Origin: Streptomyces sp. 1331.2
GTDB lineage: Bacteria; Actinomycetota; Actinomycetes; Streptomycetales; Streptomycetaceae
NCBI RefSeq assembly: GCF_900199205.1
Contig: NZ_OBMJ01000001.1
Span: 5,759,001-5,823,000 of the forward strand
Direction: 5' to 3'
DNA: 64,000 bases
The translations under genes were made by a program, and so were the position numbers. Under the pieces are notes generated by a model. The model ran no database searches, was not told the origin of the DNA, and saw only the letters and a program-made list of their open reading frames with translations. This document shows, one piece after another, positions 8,690 to 15,472 of this stretch (positions within the stretch are counted from its first letter, which is position 1; the number at the start of each line of letters is the position of its first letter).

Positions 8690-8730
8690 CTTTGCCTGGG
8701 CAAAGCTTTGTTGGGGCTGGGTAAAGCTTT
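8690..8730. promoter_or_regulatory. Repeated AT-rich dyads in divergent promoter region
   Basis: Between the FtsW-type and CtaG-type genes lie a perfect dyad CTTTGCC-TG-GGCAAAG (8690-8705) and two copies of the palindrome AAAGCTTT (8702-8709 and 8723-8730), each followed by GTT. Their centres are 21 bp apart, two helical turns, as expected for cooperative binding of one regulator. A possible -10 TATAGA follows at 8744. The regulator is unknown. Confidence 0.55.
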
Positions 8731-8889
8731 GTTCAGGTCCGGGTATAGAGGCGGGCCCCGGCTGCGGCGGGCCGGCGACGCGGCGACATCATGGCTCGGC
8801 GAGAGAGCCGGGCGACGGCCGGCGACGGACGGCGGAAGTCGGCGGGAGTCGGCGAGGACGAGCGAGGTGCGGGCGAGGTGAGCGGACGG

Positions 8890-9897
8890 ATGAACGGCGC
8901 GGTGGACGGCGCGGTCTCCGCGCTCGCGTACAGCGGGCCGCCGCCGTGGCGCTGGTCCGACCTGGCCACCTCCTGGACGGCCGAACCGCTGGTGCTCACC
9001 CTCTCCGTCCTGCTCGCCGCCTGGTACCTCACCTCGGTGCGCACCGTCCACCGCTGCGGCGGCGAACGGTGGCAGCCCACCCGCACCACCGCCTTCCTCG
9101 GCGGGCTGCTGCTGTGGATCTGGTGCACCTGCTCCGGCCTCGGCGTGTACGAGCGGATCCTCTTCACCGACCGCGCCGTACAGGTCGTGCTGCTGCTCAT
9201 GGTCGTCCCGCTGCTGCTCGCGCTCGGCGCGCCCGTCTCGCTGCTGGCCGCCGCCGCGCCGCCCGCCCGGCGGGAGCGGATCCTGCGGGCGCTGCGCAGC
9301 CGCCCGTCCAAGGTGCTGATGTTCCCGGCCGTCTCGACCGCGCTGCTGATGGCGCCGCCGTGGCTGCTCTACTTCACGCCCTGGTACGAGGAGTCGGTGT
9401 CCAGCGCGTTCGGGAACGTGCTGCTGCACCTGGTGCTGGTGCTGCTCGGCCTCGCCTACTTCTGGCCGCGGCTGCAGCTCGACCCGGTCGGGCACGAGTA
9501 CCCGCACCTCGTCGGGCTTTTCATCACCTTCGCCGAAGTGATCTTCGACGCGGGGCTCGGGATCGTGCTGATCTACGGTGGTCACCTGGTCGCCGAGCAC
9601 TACTACGTGGCGCTCGGACGGCCGTGGGGCCCGAGCCCGGCGCAGGACCAGACCTGGGGCGGCAACGCCTTCTGGGTGCTGGGGGACCTGGTCGGACTGC
9701 CGTTCCTGGCCGCGCTGGTGCGGCGGATGGTGGTGCAGGGGCGGGAGGAGACCAAGGCCGTGGACGCCGAGCTGGACGCCCGCTTCGAGGCGGCGGCCGC
9801 GGAGGCGCGGGCCGAGGGGCGTGCCGAGGAGGAGGAGACGGGGATGCGGCCGTGGTGGCTGGACGACCCGAACCTCAAGCACCGCTACGGGGGGTAG
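8890..9897 (+). CDS. Cytochrome c oxidase assembly protein, CtaG-type membrane protein
   Basis: Membrane protein of the caa3-type CtaG family (335 aa) thought to help assemble cytochrome oxidase. About seven hydrophobic segments are visible, with the markers WYLTSVRTVHRCGG, LLLWIWCTCSGLGVYERILF, PPWLLYFTPWYEES and DAGLGIVLIYGGHLVAEHYY; the last third ends in an acidic tail. The start is uncertain: an ATG at 8791 and a GTG at 8878 are in frame. The segment 8791-8889 has a third-position composition unlike coding sequence, so I prefer 8890. Histidines near helix ends could bind copper, as proposed for the family. Confidence 0.85.
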   Translation: MNGAVDGAVSALAYSGPPPWRWSDLATSWTAEPLVLTLSVLLAAWYLTSVRTVHRCGGERWQPTRTTAFLGGLLLWIWCTCSGLGVYERILFTDRAVQVVLLLMVVPLLLALGAPVSLLAAAAPPARRERILRALRSRPSKVLMFPAVSTALLMAPPWLLYFTPWYEESVSSAFGNVLLHLVLVLLGLAYFWPRLQLDPVGHEYPHLVGLFITFAEVIFDAGLGIVLIYGGHLVAEHYYVALGRPWGPSPAQDQTWGGNAFWVLGDLVGLPFLAALVRRMVVQGREETKAVDAELDARFEAAAAEARAEGRAEEEETGMRPWWLDDPNLKHRYGG

Positions 9898-9957
9898 GCG
9901 GGCCGCAGGACGGCCGTGGACCGGCTGTGGGGTGGGTTTCCGCAGGTCAAAAATGGG

Positions 9958-9986
9958 TTGGCGGCGCCGAGTTGCTCCGCTAGCGT
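9958..9986 (+). promoter_or_regulatory. Promoter of the rsgA leader
   Basis: TTGGCG (9958-9963) and TAGCGT (9981-9986) are separated by 17 bases, a near-ideal vegetative (HrdB-type) promoter. Transcription should start near 9993 and read through the leader peptide into rsgA. Confidence 0.7.
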
Positions 9987-10035
9987 GTGACACGTCCGGT
10001 TCGGGGGCCATTGGGCCGCCCGAGGAGTAGAGAGC

Positions 10036-10102
10036 AGGAGGTGAACCCCGTGGTCGTTGTCGCCCCGATAGCTGCCCAGGGCAGCACTCGCGTTCACCTC
10101 CT
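10036..10102 (+). promoter_or_regulatory. RNA hairpin: Shine-Dalgarno paired with a 16S-3'-end-like segment
   Basis: AGGAGGTGAAC (10036-10046) is perfectly complementary to GTTCACCTCCT (10092-10102). A second stem, GCTGC/GCAGC around CCAGG (10071-10085), stacks inside. The right arm and the following Ts read TCACCTCCTTTT, of which TCACCTCCTTT equals the 3' tail of streptomycete 16S rRNA. Folding would hide the ribosome site of the leader peptide. The complementarity is seen directly; a regulatory role is inference. Confidence 0.65.
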
Positions 10103-10121
10103 TTTCCCGGCCGCCGGCTGA
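10050..10121 (+). CDS. Short leader peptide upstream of rsgA
   Basis: A 23-codon ORF starting at GTG 10050, eight bases after a consensus AGGAGG, and ending in TGA 10119-10121. An in-frame GTG at 10041 overlaps the Shine-Dalgarno sequence itself. The peptide begins with a run of valines and ends HLLFPAAG. The last third of the ORF carries the segment that can pair with its own ribosome site. It ends 56 bases before the rsgA start, so it is an upstream ORF on the same transcript. I do not recognise the peptide; expression is supported only by the strong ribosome site. Confidence 0.55.
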   Translation: MVVVAPIAAQGSTRVHLLFPAAG

Positions 10122-10177
10122 GCCCTTCGCGCCAGCCGTAGCCCGCCGGGACGCACTCCTCCCGAAGGGCCACTGCG

Positions 10178-11311
10178 TTGTCCAACGCTGCCTCCGTTCC
10201 GTTCTTCTCCTCTTCCCTTTCTTCTGATGACTCCGCTGCCGGCTCCACGCTGGCCGGGTACGGCTGGACGGCCGAGCTCGCGGAGCTGTTCGCCCCGTAC
10301 GGCGAGGCCGGGCTGCTCCCGGCCCGGATCGTCCGGGTCGACCGCGGCCAGTGCGACGCCGTGATCGCCGACCCGGAGACGGGCGAGCCGCGCACCGTGC
10401 GGTTCGACACCCGGCCGGTGGGCGACGCCGACATGATCAACTGCCCGTGCACGGGCGACTGGGCGGCCGTGGACCTCCACGCCCAGCCGATGGCCGCCGT
10501 CACCGCGTTGCTGCCGCGCTCCACCGCGATCATCCGCAAGGTGGCCGGCAAGCGCTCCGACGGCCAGGTGTTGGCCGCCAACGTCGACACCGTGCTGATC
10601 GCCGCCTCCCTGGCGGCCGACCCCGACCTCGGTCGGATCGAGCGCTTCCTCGCCCTGGCCTGGGAGTCCGGCGCCGAGCCCCTGGTCGTCCTCACCAAGG
10701 CCGACCTGGTGGACGACGCCGACTTCATCCGGGCCGACGTCGAGGCCGTCGCCCCCGGCGTCACGGTGCTCACCGTGAGCGCCGAGACCGGTGAGGGCAT
10801 CGACGTACTGCGCGCCTGCACCCCCGGCACCACCGCGGTGATCGGCCAGTCCGGCGTCGGCAAGTCCACGCTCACCAACGCGCTGGCCGGCGCCGAGGTG
10901 ATGACCGTCCAGGAGGCCCGTGCGGTCGACCAGAAGGGCCGCCACACCACGACCACCCGCGAGCTGATCCCGCTGCCCGGCGGGGGCGTGCTGATCGACA
11001 CCCCCGGTCTGCGTGAGGTCGGCCTCTACGGTGGCGAGGGGGTGGACCTCGCCTTCGCCGACATAGCCGAGCTGGCCGAGGAGTGCCGCTTCCACGACTG
11101 CGGCCACCACACCGAGCCCGGCTGCGCGGTGCAGGCGGCGCTGGCCGACGGCACCCTGCCGCAGCGGCGCATGGACAGCTACCTCAAGCTCCAGCGCGAG
11201 AACGACTGGATCGCCTCGCGCACGGACGCCCGGGTGGCCAAGGCCCGGCTGCAGAAGTGGAAGGCGATCACCAAGTCGATGCGTGCCGCGGGAGGTCCGG
11301 TGAAGCGCTGA
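10178..11311 (+). CDS. rsgA: Ribosome small-subunit-dependent GTPase RsgA (YjeQ)
   Basis: Circularly permuted GTPase (377 aa) that checks and matures the 30S subunit. An N-terminal OB-fold (ARIVRVDRGQCDAV and CTGDWAAV) is followed by permuted G motifs in the order G4 (LTKAD), G1 (GQSGVGKST), G3 (DTPG). KGRHTTTTRELIPLPGG is typical of RsgA, and a zinc-binding C-terminal domain (CRFHDCGHHTEPGC) comes last. The start is TTG at 10178, after GAAGGG; no ATG or GTG is in frame nearby, and the N-terminus matches the AGYGW region of homologues. It is transcribed behind an unusual structured leader. Confidence 0.93.
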   Translation: MSNAASVPFFSSSLSSDDSAAGSTLAGYGWTAELAELFAPYGEAGLLPARIVRVDRGQCDAVIADPETGEPRTVRFDTRPVGDADMINCPCTGDWAAVDLHAQPMAAVTALLPRSTAIIRKVAGKRSDGQVLAANVDTVLIAASLAADPDLGRIERFLALAWESGAEPLVVLTKADLVDDADFIRADVEAVAPGVTVLTVSAETGEGIDVLRACTPGTTAVIGQSGVGKSTLTNALAGAEVMTVQEARAVDQKGRHTTTTRELIPLPGGGVLIDTPGLREVGLYGGEGVDLAFADIAELAEECRFHDCGHHTEPGCAVQAALADGTLPQRRMDSYLKLQRENDWIASRTDARVAKARLQKWKAITKSMRAAGGPVKR

Positions 11312-11320
11312 CCACCCCAT

Positions 11321-11367
11321 CGGCGGGGGCCGGCCGCCACCGAGCGGCCGCCGGCCGGCCCCCGCCG
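11321..11367 (+). terminator. Terminator hairpin after rsgA
   Basis: A 16-bp perfect inverted repeat beginning CGGCGGGGGCCGGCCG around a 15-base loop, starting ten bases after the rsgA stop. It is followed by two copies of an 18-bp direct repeat (GGGGCACACGGGGTACGC) before the next convergent gene, whose stop is at 11416. Confidence 0.8.
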
Positions 11368-11415
11368 GGTACACCGGGCACACGGGGTACGCGGGGCACA
11401 CGGGGTACGCGGGGC

Positions 11416-11895
11416 TCAGCGGAGGTCGGCCACCAGACGGAAGCGCTGCAGGACCAGCGGAGTGGAGTCGTCCACGGTGAAATCCGGATCATCGAGGGCG
11501 GCGAGCAACTCCGGGCTGCGCCAGAACCGTTCGTGCGTCGCACGCCACTCGGCCACGCTGTCGTCCCCCTCGCCCTCGTCCAGGGCGTGCTGCAGGTCGA
11601 CCTCGGCGAGCGGGACCACCCGGACGTCCGTGGTCTCGATCACCGCGACCCGGCGGCCGTCCGAGTCGAGGACGGCGGCCCGCTCGCCGGCCCGGGGCAG
11701 GGGCTCGCCCTCGTGCTCGTAGTCGGCGACCAGTCCGGTGGTGCTGGTCTTGGCCCCGCTGAGGATGGCCGCGACCAGCTGATCGCGCAGCGGACCGGGG
11801 AAGGCGAACTCCGCCGGGGGCAGGGCGACGACCTGCGGGTCGTCCGGGCCGGTGTAGGAGTGGTCGGCGGGCCGCTCGCCGGGTTGCTCGGTCAT
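11416..11895 (-). CDS. ASCH domain-containing protein
   Basis: A 159-residue cytoplasmic protein of the ASCH family (PUA-like beta-barrel, thought to bind RNA). Supporting segments are FAFPGPLRDQLVAAILSGAKTSTTGL near residues 30-55, where GxKTxT is the ASCH signature, then PRAGERAAVLDSDGRRVAVIETTDVRVVPLAEV, and EWRATHERFW. Length fits the family. Its gene is convergent with rsgA. Some ASCH proteins are amidohydrolases acting on acetylated nucleosides, so a catalytic role cannot be excluded. Confidence 0.85.
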   Translation of the reverse strand: MTEQPGERPADHSYTGPDDPQVVALPPAEFAFPGPLRDQLVAAILSGAKTSTTGLVADYEHEGEPLPRAGERAAVLDSDGRRVAVIETTDVRVVPLAEVDLQHALDEGEGDDSVAEWRATHERFWRSPELLAALDDPDFTVDDSTPLVLQRFRLVADLR

Positions 11896-11976
11896 GGGGC
11901 GAGCGTAGCCGCGGGCAGGTCGGTCGGCCGGGGAATTTCCCGCCGGGCGGCGGGTGCCGGTGCCGGTACAACGGCG

Positions 11977-13545
11977 ATGTCCGATTCCCGCCAGTCCCCC
12001 CGCACCCGATCCCGCAGACTGGACAGCGTGATCGACGACGACATCCGGTACCGAGCCGTGGACAGCCGCGACGCCCGCTTCGACGGCGTCTTCTTCACGG
12101 CCGTCACCTCCACCGGCATCTACTGCCGGCCGAGCTGCCCGGCCGTAACCCCCAAGCGCGTCAACTGCGTCTTCTACCCGAGCGCTGCGGCCGCCCAGGG
12201 CGCGGGCTTCCGCGCCTGCCGCCGCTGCCGCCCCGACTCCGTGCCGGGCTCGCCCGAGTGGAACCACCGCGCCGACCTGGTCGGCCGCGCGATGCGCCTG
12301 ATCGGCGACGGCGTGGTGGACCGGGAGGGCGTCGCGGGCCTGGCCGGCCGCCTCGGCTACAGCGCCCGCCAGCTGCAGCGCCAGCTCACCGCCGAGCTCG
12401 GCGCCGGCCCGATCGCGCTGGCCCGCGCCCGCCGCGCCCAGACCGCCCGGCTGCTCCTGCAGACCACCGAGCTGTCCGTCACCGACGTCGCGTTCGCGGC
12501 CGGCTTCGCCTCGGTCCGCCAGTTCAACGACACCGTGCGCGAGGTGTACGACCGCACGCCGAGCGGCCTGCGGGCCGAGGTGGCCGCCGGCCGACGCACC
12601 GCGACCCCGGCCGGCGGCCTCACCCTGCGCCTCGCCTACCGCGGCCCGCTGGACAGCGACCACCTGATCGACTTCCTCGCACTGCGTGCCGTCCCCGGTG
12701 TGGAGGAGGTCGTTCCCGGCGCCCGCCCGGGCGTCCGCACCTACCGGCGCACCCTCGCGCTCCCGTACGGCCACGGCATCGCCGAGGTCGACGGCCTGGC
12801 GCCGGCCGAGCCGCGCACCCGCGGCTGGCTGGACTGCCGCCTCTTCCTCGCCGACCTGCGCGACCTGCCGACCGCCGTCCAGCGCCTGCGCATCCTCTTC
12901 GACCTGGACGCCGACCCGCTCGCCGTCGACGAACAGCTCGGCGCCGACCCGGTGCTCGGCCCGCTGGTCCGTGAGCGCCCGGGCCTGCGCTCGCCCGGCC
13001 ACGTGGACCCGCACGAACTCGCGGTCCGCGCCGTCCTCGGCCAGCAGGTCACCGTCGGGGCCGCCCGTACCCTGGCGGGTCGGCTGGCCGAGAAGTACGG
13101 CGCCGCGCTGCCCGAGCCCAGCGGCGGCCTGCGGCTGCTCTTCCCGACCGCGGCGGCGCTCGTCACCGCCGACCCGGAGGACTTCGCGATGCCCGCCGCC
13201 CGCCGCCGGGCGCTCACCGGCCTGTGCGCGGCGCTGGCGGAGGGCACGGTCCGCCTCGACAGCGGGGCCGACCGGGAGGAGGCCGCGGCCCGGCTGCTGG
13301 AACTGCCCGGCATCGGCCCCTGGACGGTCGGCTACCTGCGGATGCGGGCCCTCGCCGACCCGGACGTCTTCCTGCCGAGCGACGTCGGCGTCAAGCACGG
13401 CCTGGTCCGGCTCGGCGCCCCCGGCGACCCGAAGTCCGCCGCCCGCGCGGCCGAGGCCTGGGCGCCGTGGCGCTCCTACGCCGTCCACCGGCTGTGGGCC
13501 GGGCCCGTGATCATCAGTACCGGAACGGAGAACGCACGAGCATGA
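11977..13545 (+). CDS. Ada-type regulator fused to AlkA-type DNA-3-methyladenine glycosylase
   Basis: A 522-residue alkylation-damage protein with three modules. An Ada zinc/methyl-acceptor domain carries C50, C54, C81 and C84 (IYCRPSC and CRRC); C50 corresponds to the phosphotriester acceptor. An AraC-type helix-turn-helix region follows (residues about 115-200). Then comes an AlkA N-terminal plus HhH-GPD glycosylase with LPGIGPWTVGYLRMRA and the catalytic aspartate in FLPSDVGVKHG. The methylguanine transferase domain of classical Ada is absent but is supplied by the next gene, which overlaps by four bases. The ATG at 11977 has no clear ribosome site; GTG 12028 is an alternative start. Confidence 0.92.
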   Translation: MSDSRQSPRTRSRRLDSVIDDDIRYRAVDSRDARFDGVFFTAVTSTGIYCRPSCPAVTPKRVNCVFYPSAAAAQGAGFRACRRCRPDSVPGSPEWNHRADLVGRAMRLIGDGVVDREGVAGLAGRLGYSARQLQRQLTAELGAGPIALARARRAQTARLLLQTTELSVTDVAFAAGFASVRQFNDTVREVYDRTPSGLRAEVAAGRRTATPAGGLTLRLAYRGPLDSDHLIDFLALRAVPGVEEVVPGARPGVRTYRRTLALPYGHGIAEVDGLAPAEPRTRGWLDCRLFLADLRDLPTAVQRLRILFDLDADPLAVDEQLGADPVLGPLVRERPGLRSPGHVDPHELAVRAVLGQQVTVGAARTLAGRLAEKYGAALPEPSGGLRLLFPTAAALVTADPEDFAMPAARRRALTGLCAALAEGTVRLDSGADREEAAARLLELPGIGPWTVGYLRMRALADPDVFLPSDVGVKHGLVRLGAPGDPKSAARAAEAWAPWRSYAVHRLWAGPVIISTGTENARA

Positions 13546-14114
13546 GCACCACCGCCAACACCGAGACCGTCAGCGCCACGACGGCCGACGCCACGGCCGC
13601 CGACACCACCACCGTCTACACGACCATGGAGAGCCCCTTCGGCTGGCTGCTGCTCAGCGGCGTCCTGCCGGAGGGCGGCGGGCCGGCCGCGCTGGCCACC
13701 GTCACCGCGCCCGGCCAGAAGTACGCGCTGGCCGAGCCCGCCGACGACTGGGTCCTCGACCCGGAGTCGCTCGCCGAGCCGGTCGCCCAGCTGACCGCCT
13801 ACTTCGCCGGTGAGCGCACCGAGTTCGACCTTCCGCTGGCGCCGGTGGGCACCGAGTTCCGCCGTCGGATCTGGGCCGCACTGGACGAGATCCCGTACGG
13901 CACGACCGTCACCTACAGCGAACTCGCCGAGCTGGCCGGGCAGGAGCCGCGCATGGTCCGGGCGGTCGGCGGCGCGGTGGGCGCCAACCCGCTGCTGATC
14001 GTGCGCCCCTGTCACCGGGTGCTCGGCGCCAACGGTTCGCTCACCGGCTTCGCGGCGGGCGTGGACCGCAAGCGCTGGCTGCTGGAGCTGGAGAACCGGA
14101 CGACCCTGTTCTGA
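13542..14114 (+). CDS. ogt: Methylated-DNA--protein-cysteine methyltransferase
   Basis: Suicide repair protein (190 aa) that takes the methyl group from O6-methylguanine onto C157 in the motif RPCHRV. EIPYGTTVTYSELA and RAVGGAVGANPL are the DNA-binding helix region of the family. The ATG overlaps the stop of the Ada/AlkA gene (ATGA), so the two are co-translated as an adaptive-response operon. The first 25 residues are threonine/alanine-rich and poorly conserved in character; an internal ATG at M29 (MESPFG) would give a more typical family N-terminus. Confidence 0.95.
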   Translation: MSTTANTETVSATTADATAADTTTVYTTMESPFGWLLLSGVLPEGGGPAALATVTAPGQKYALAEPADDWVLDPESLAEPVAQLTAYFAGERTEFDLPLAPVGTEFRRRIWAALDEIPYGTTVTYSELAELAGQEPRMVRAVGGAVGANPLLIVRPCHRVLGANGSLTGFAAGVDRKRWLLELENRTTLF

Positions 14115-14153
14115 TCCGCCTGCTCTCCGGCTCCCGCCGGGGGTTCCCCGGGG

Positions 14154-14777
14154 TCATTCCGAACCGTGCAGGTCCACCCGCCAGTTGTGGCTGCGCATGA
14201 ACCGCCCGGGCGGGAACTCGAAGTCCGTCTCGCCGAGCAGGGTGAACCCGGCCTTCGCGCAGACCGCGTTGGAGGCGGGGTTGTCCACCGAGGGGAAGGC
14301 GTGCAGGTACCGGTGCGCGGCCTCGCGGCGGGCGGCCGCGACCGCGGCGCGGGTGGCGGCGACGGCGATGCCCCGGCCCTGGAAACCGGGAAGCACGTTC
14401 CACCCCATCTCGTGGACGCTCTCGCCCTCCCAGGTCCGGGTGCCGTAGCCGACCGTCCCGACCGCCTCGCCCCCGACCGGCTCGCCCCCGACCGGCTCGC
14501 CCGTAGCCGTCCCGCCCGTAGCCGCCCTGCCCGTAGCCGTCCCGCCGGAAGCAGGACCGCCCTCCGGCAGCAGCACGATCCGGTACATGCAGCCGAGCCC
14601 GGACGGGACGAAGTCCAGGTAGCGCCGGTGCCGGACGAGCAGCTGCTCCTCGGTTTCCGGCCCGCCGACGTGCTTCTTCATCTCCGAAGTGTTGACCCGG
14701 CGCAGCAGCGCGAGGTCGCCGTCCGTCCAGGGTTCGATCCGTACCTGTGCCGAGAGGCCCGCCCGTAGTGTGGTCAC
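14154..14777 (-). CDS. GNAT family N-acetyltransferase
   Basis: A 207-residue acetyltransferase-like protein. The acetyl-CoA motif region VLPGFQGRGIAVAATRAAV (motif A, Q/RxxGxG/A) and the following FPSVDNPASNAVCAKAGF are typical of RimJ/RimL-like GNATs. An internal low-complexity insert (repeated TATG and EPVGG units, residues about 75-100) interrupts the fold in what is probably a surface loop. The GTG start follows a -10 TACCGT (complement of 14785-14790) by seven bases, so it is probably leaderless. The substrate is unknown. The gene is convergent with ogt, with about 40 bases between stops. Confidence 0.85.
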   Translation of the reverse strand: MTTLRAGLSAQVRIEPWTDGDLALLRRVNTSEMKKHVGGPETEEQLLVRHRRYLDFVPSGLGCMYRIVLLPEGGPASGGTATGRAATGGTATGEPVGGEPVGGEAVGTVGYGTRTWEGESVHEMGWNVLPGFQGRGIAVAATRAAVAAARREAAHRYLHAFPSVDNPASNAVCAKAGFTLLGETDFEFPPGRFMRSHNWRVDLHGSE

Positions 14778-14821
14778 AGCGGGGACGGTAGTGCTGGGCC
14801 GGTGCCGTTGACCAGCGGTTT

Positions 14822-15328
14822 TCAGCCCTGGTCGGCGCCGGCTCCCGGCGGGGCGAGGGCGCGGGCGAGCCGGTCGAGCGCGGGCAGTGCCTGGACGACG
14901 GCCTCGCGGTCGGCGGGGTCGAGGGTGTCGAAGGCAGTGGCGATGCGGCGTTCGTGGGCGCGCTGCCAGTCGTCCAGCTGGCGCCGACCGGCCGGGGTGA
15001 GGGCGATCCGGGCGGTGCGGCGGTCGCCGGGGTCGGCCTGGCGGTCCACGAAGCCGGCGTCGAGCAGCTTGCCGACCAGCCCGCTGACGGTGTTGGGGGC
15101 GAGCCGCTGCCGGGCGGCGAGCTCGCCGACGCGCAGCGGGGCGGCGGCGAGGGTCTGGAGGAGTTCGACCTGCGCCATCGGCAGGGACTCCCACGGGTAG
15201 TCGGTACGGATGCTGCTGCGCAGTGCGCGGCGCAGCCGGGTGACGGTGTCGGTCAGCCGCCGGGCGTGCTCGACCGCCGGATCGGGGCTTTCGGTGGCGG
15301 AGTCGGGAACGTGTGGTGACGACGGCAT
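14822..15328 (-). CDS. MarR family transcriptional regulator
   Basis: A 168-residue winged-helix regulator. The core PMAQVELLQTLAAAPLRVGELAARQRLAPNTVSGLVGKLLDAGFVDRQ-type helix-turn-helix and the wing DPGDRRTARIALTPAGR are diagnostic. It is divergent from an MFS exporter gene, the usual arrangement in which MarR proteins repress the exporter and themselves until a drug-like ligand binds. A dyad in the 144-base spacer is the likely operator. Confidence 0.93.
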   Translation of the reverse strand: MPSSPHVPDSATESPDPAVEHARRLTDTVTRLRRALRSSIRTDYPWESLPMAQVELLQTLAAAPLRVGELAARQRLAPNTVSGLVGKLLDAGFVDRQADPGDRRTARIALTPAGRRQLDDWQRAHERRIATAFDTLDPADREAVVQALPALDRLARALAPPGAGADQG

Positions 15329-15446
15329 GGCGGACAGCGTATCGCCTGGTACGGGCCGTTCCGGGGGCGCGGTCCGCCCCCCGGGCGGGGTGCGGACGCC
15401 CTGCGAGACGCTACGTATCGCAGAACGATCAACTCGTAGAAAGAAC

Positions 15447-15463
15447 ATATCTGCATCCGATAT
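15447..15463. promoter_or_regulatory. Probable MarR operator over the MFS promoter
   Basis: The inverted repeat ATATC-N7-GATAT lies immediately upstream of the MFS gene. The -10-like TATATT (15461-15466) overlaps its right half and ends six bases before the ATG. The site is strikingly AT-rich against its surroundings. Binding here would block a leaderless MFS transcript. Confidence 0.6.
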
Positions 15464-15472
15464 ATTTGTCCC

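Noticed and set aside
6190..11001. Minus-strand open frame of about 1,600 codons across several genes
   Set aside because: It crosses real genes on both strands and is a shadow frame caused by high GC; only parts overlapping the FtsW-type gene share sequence, in another frame.
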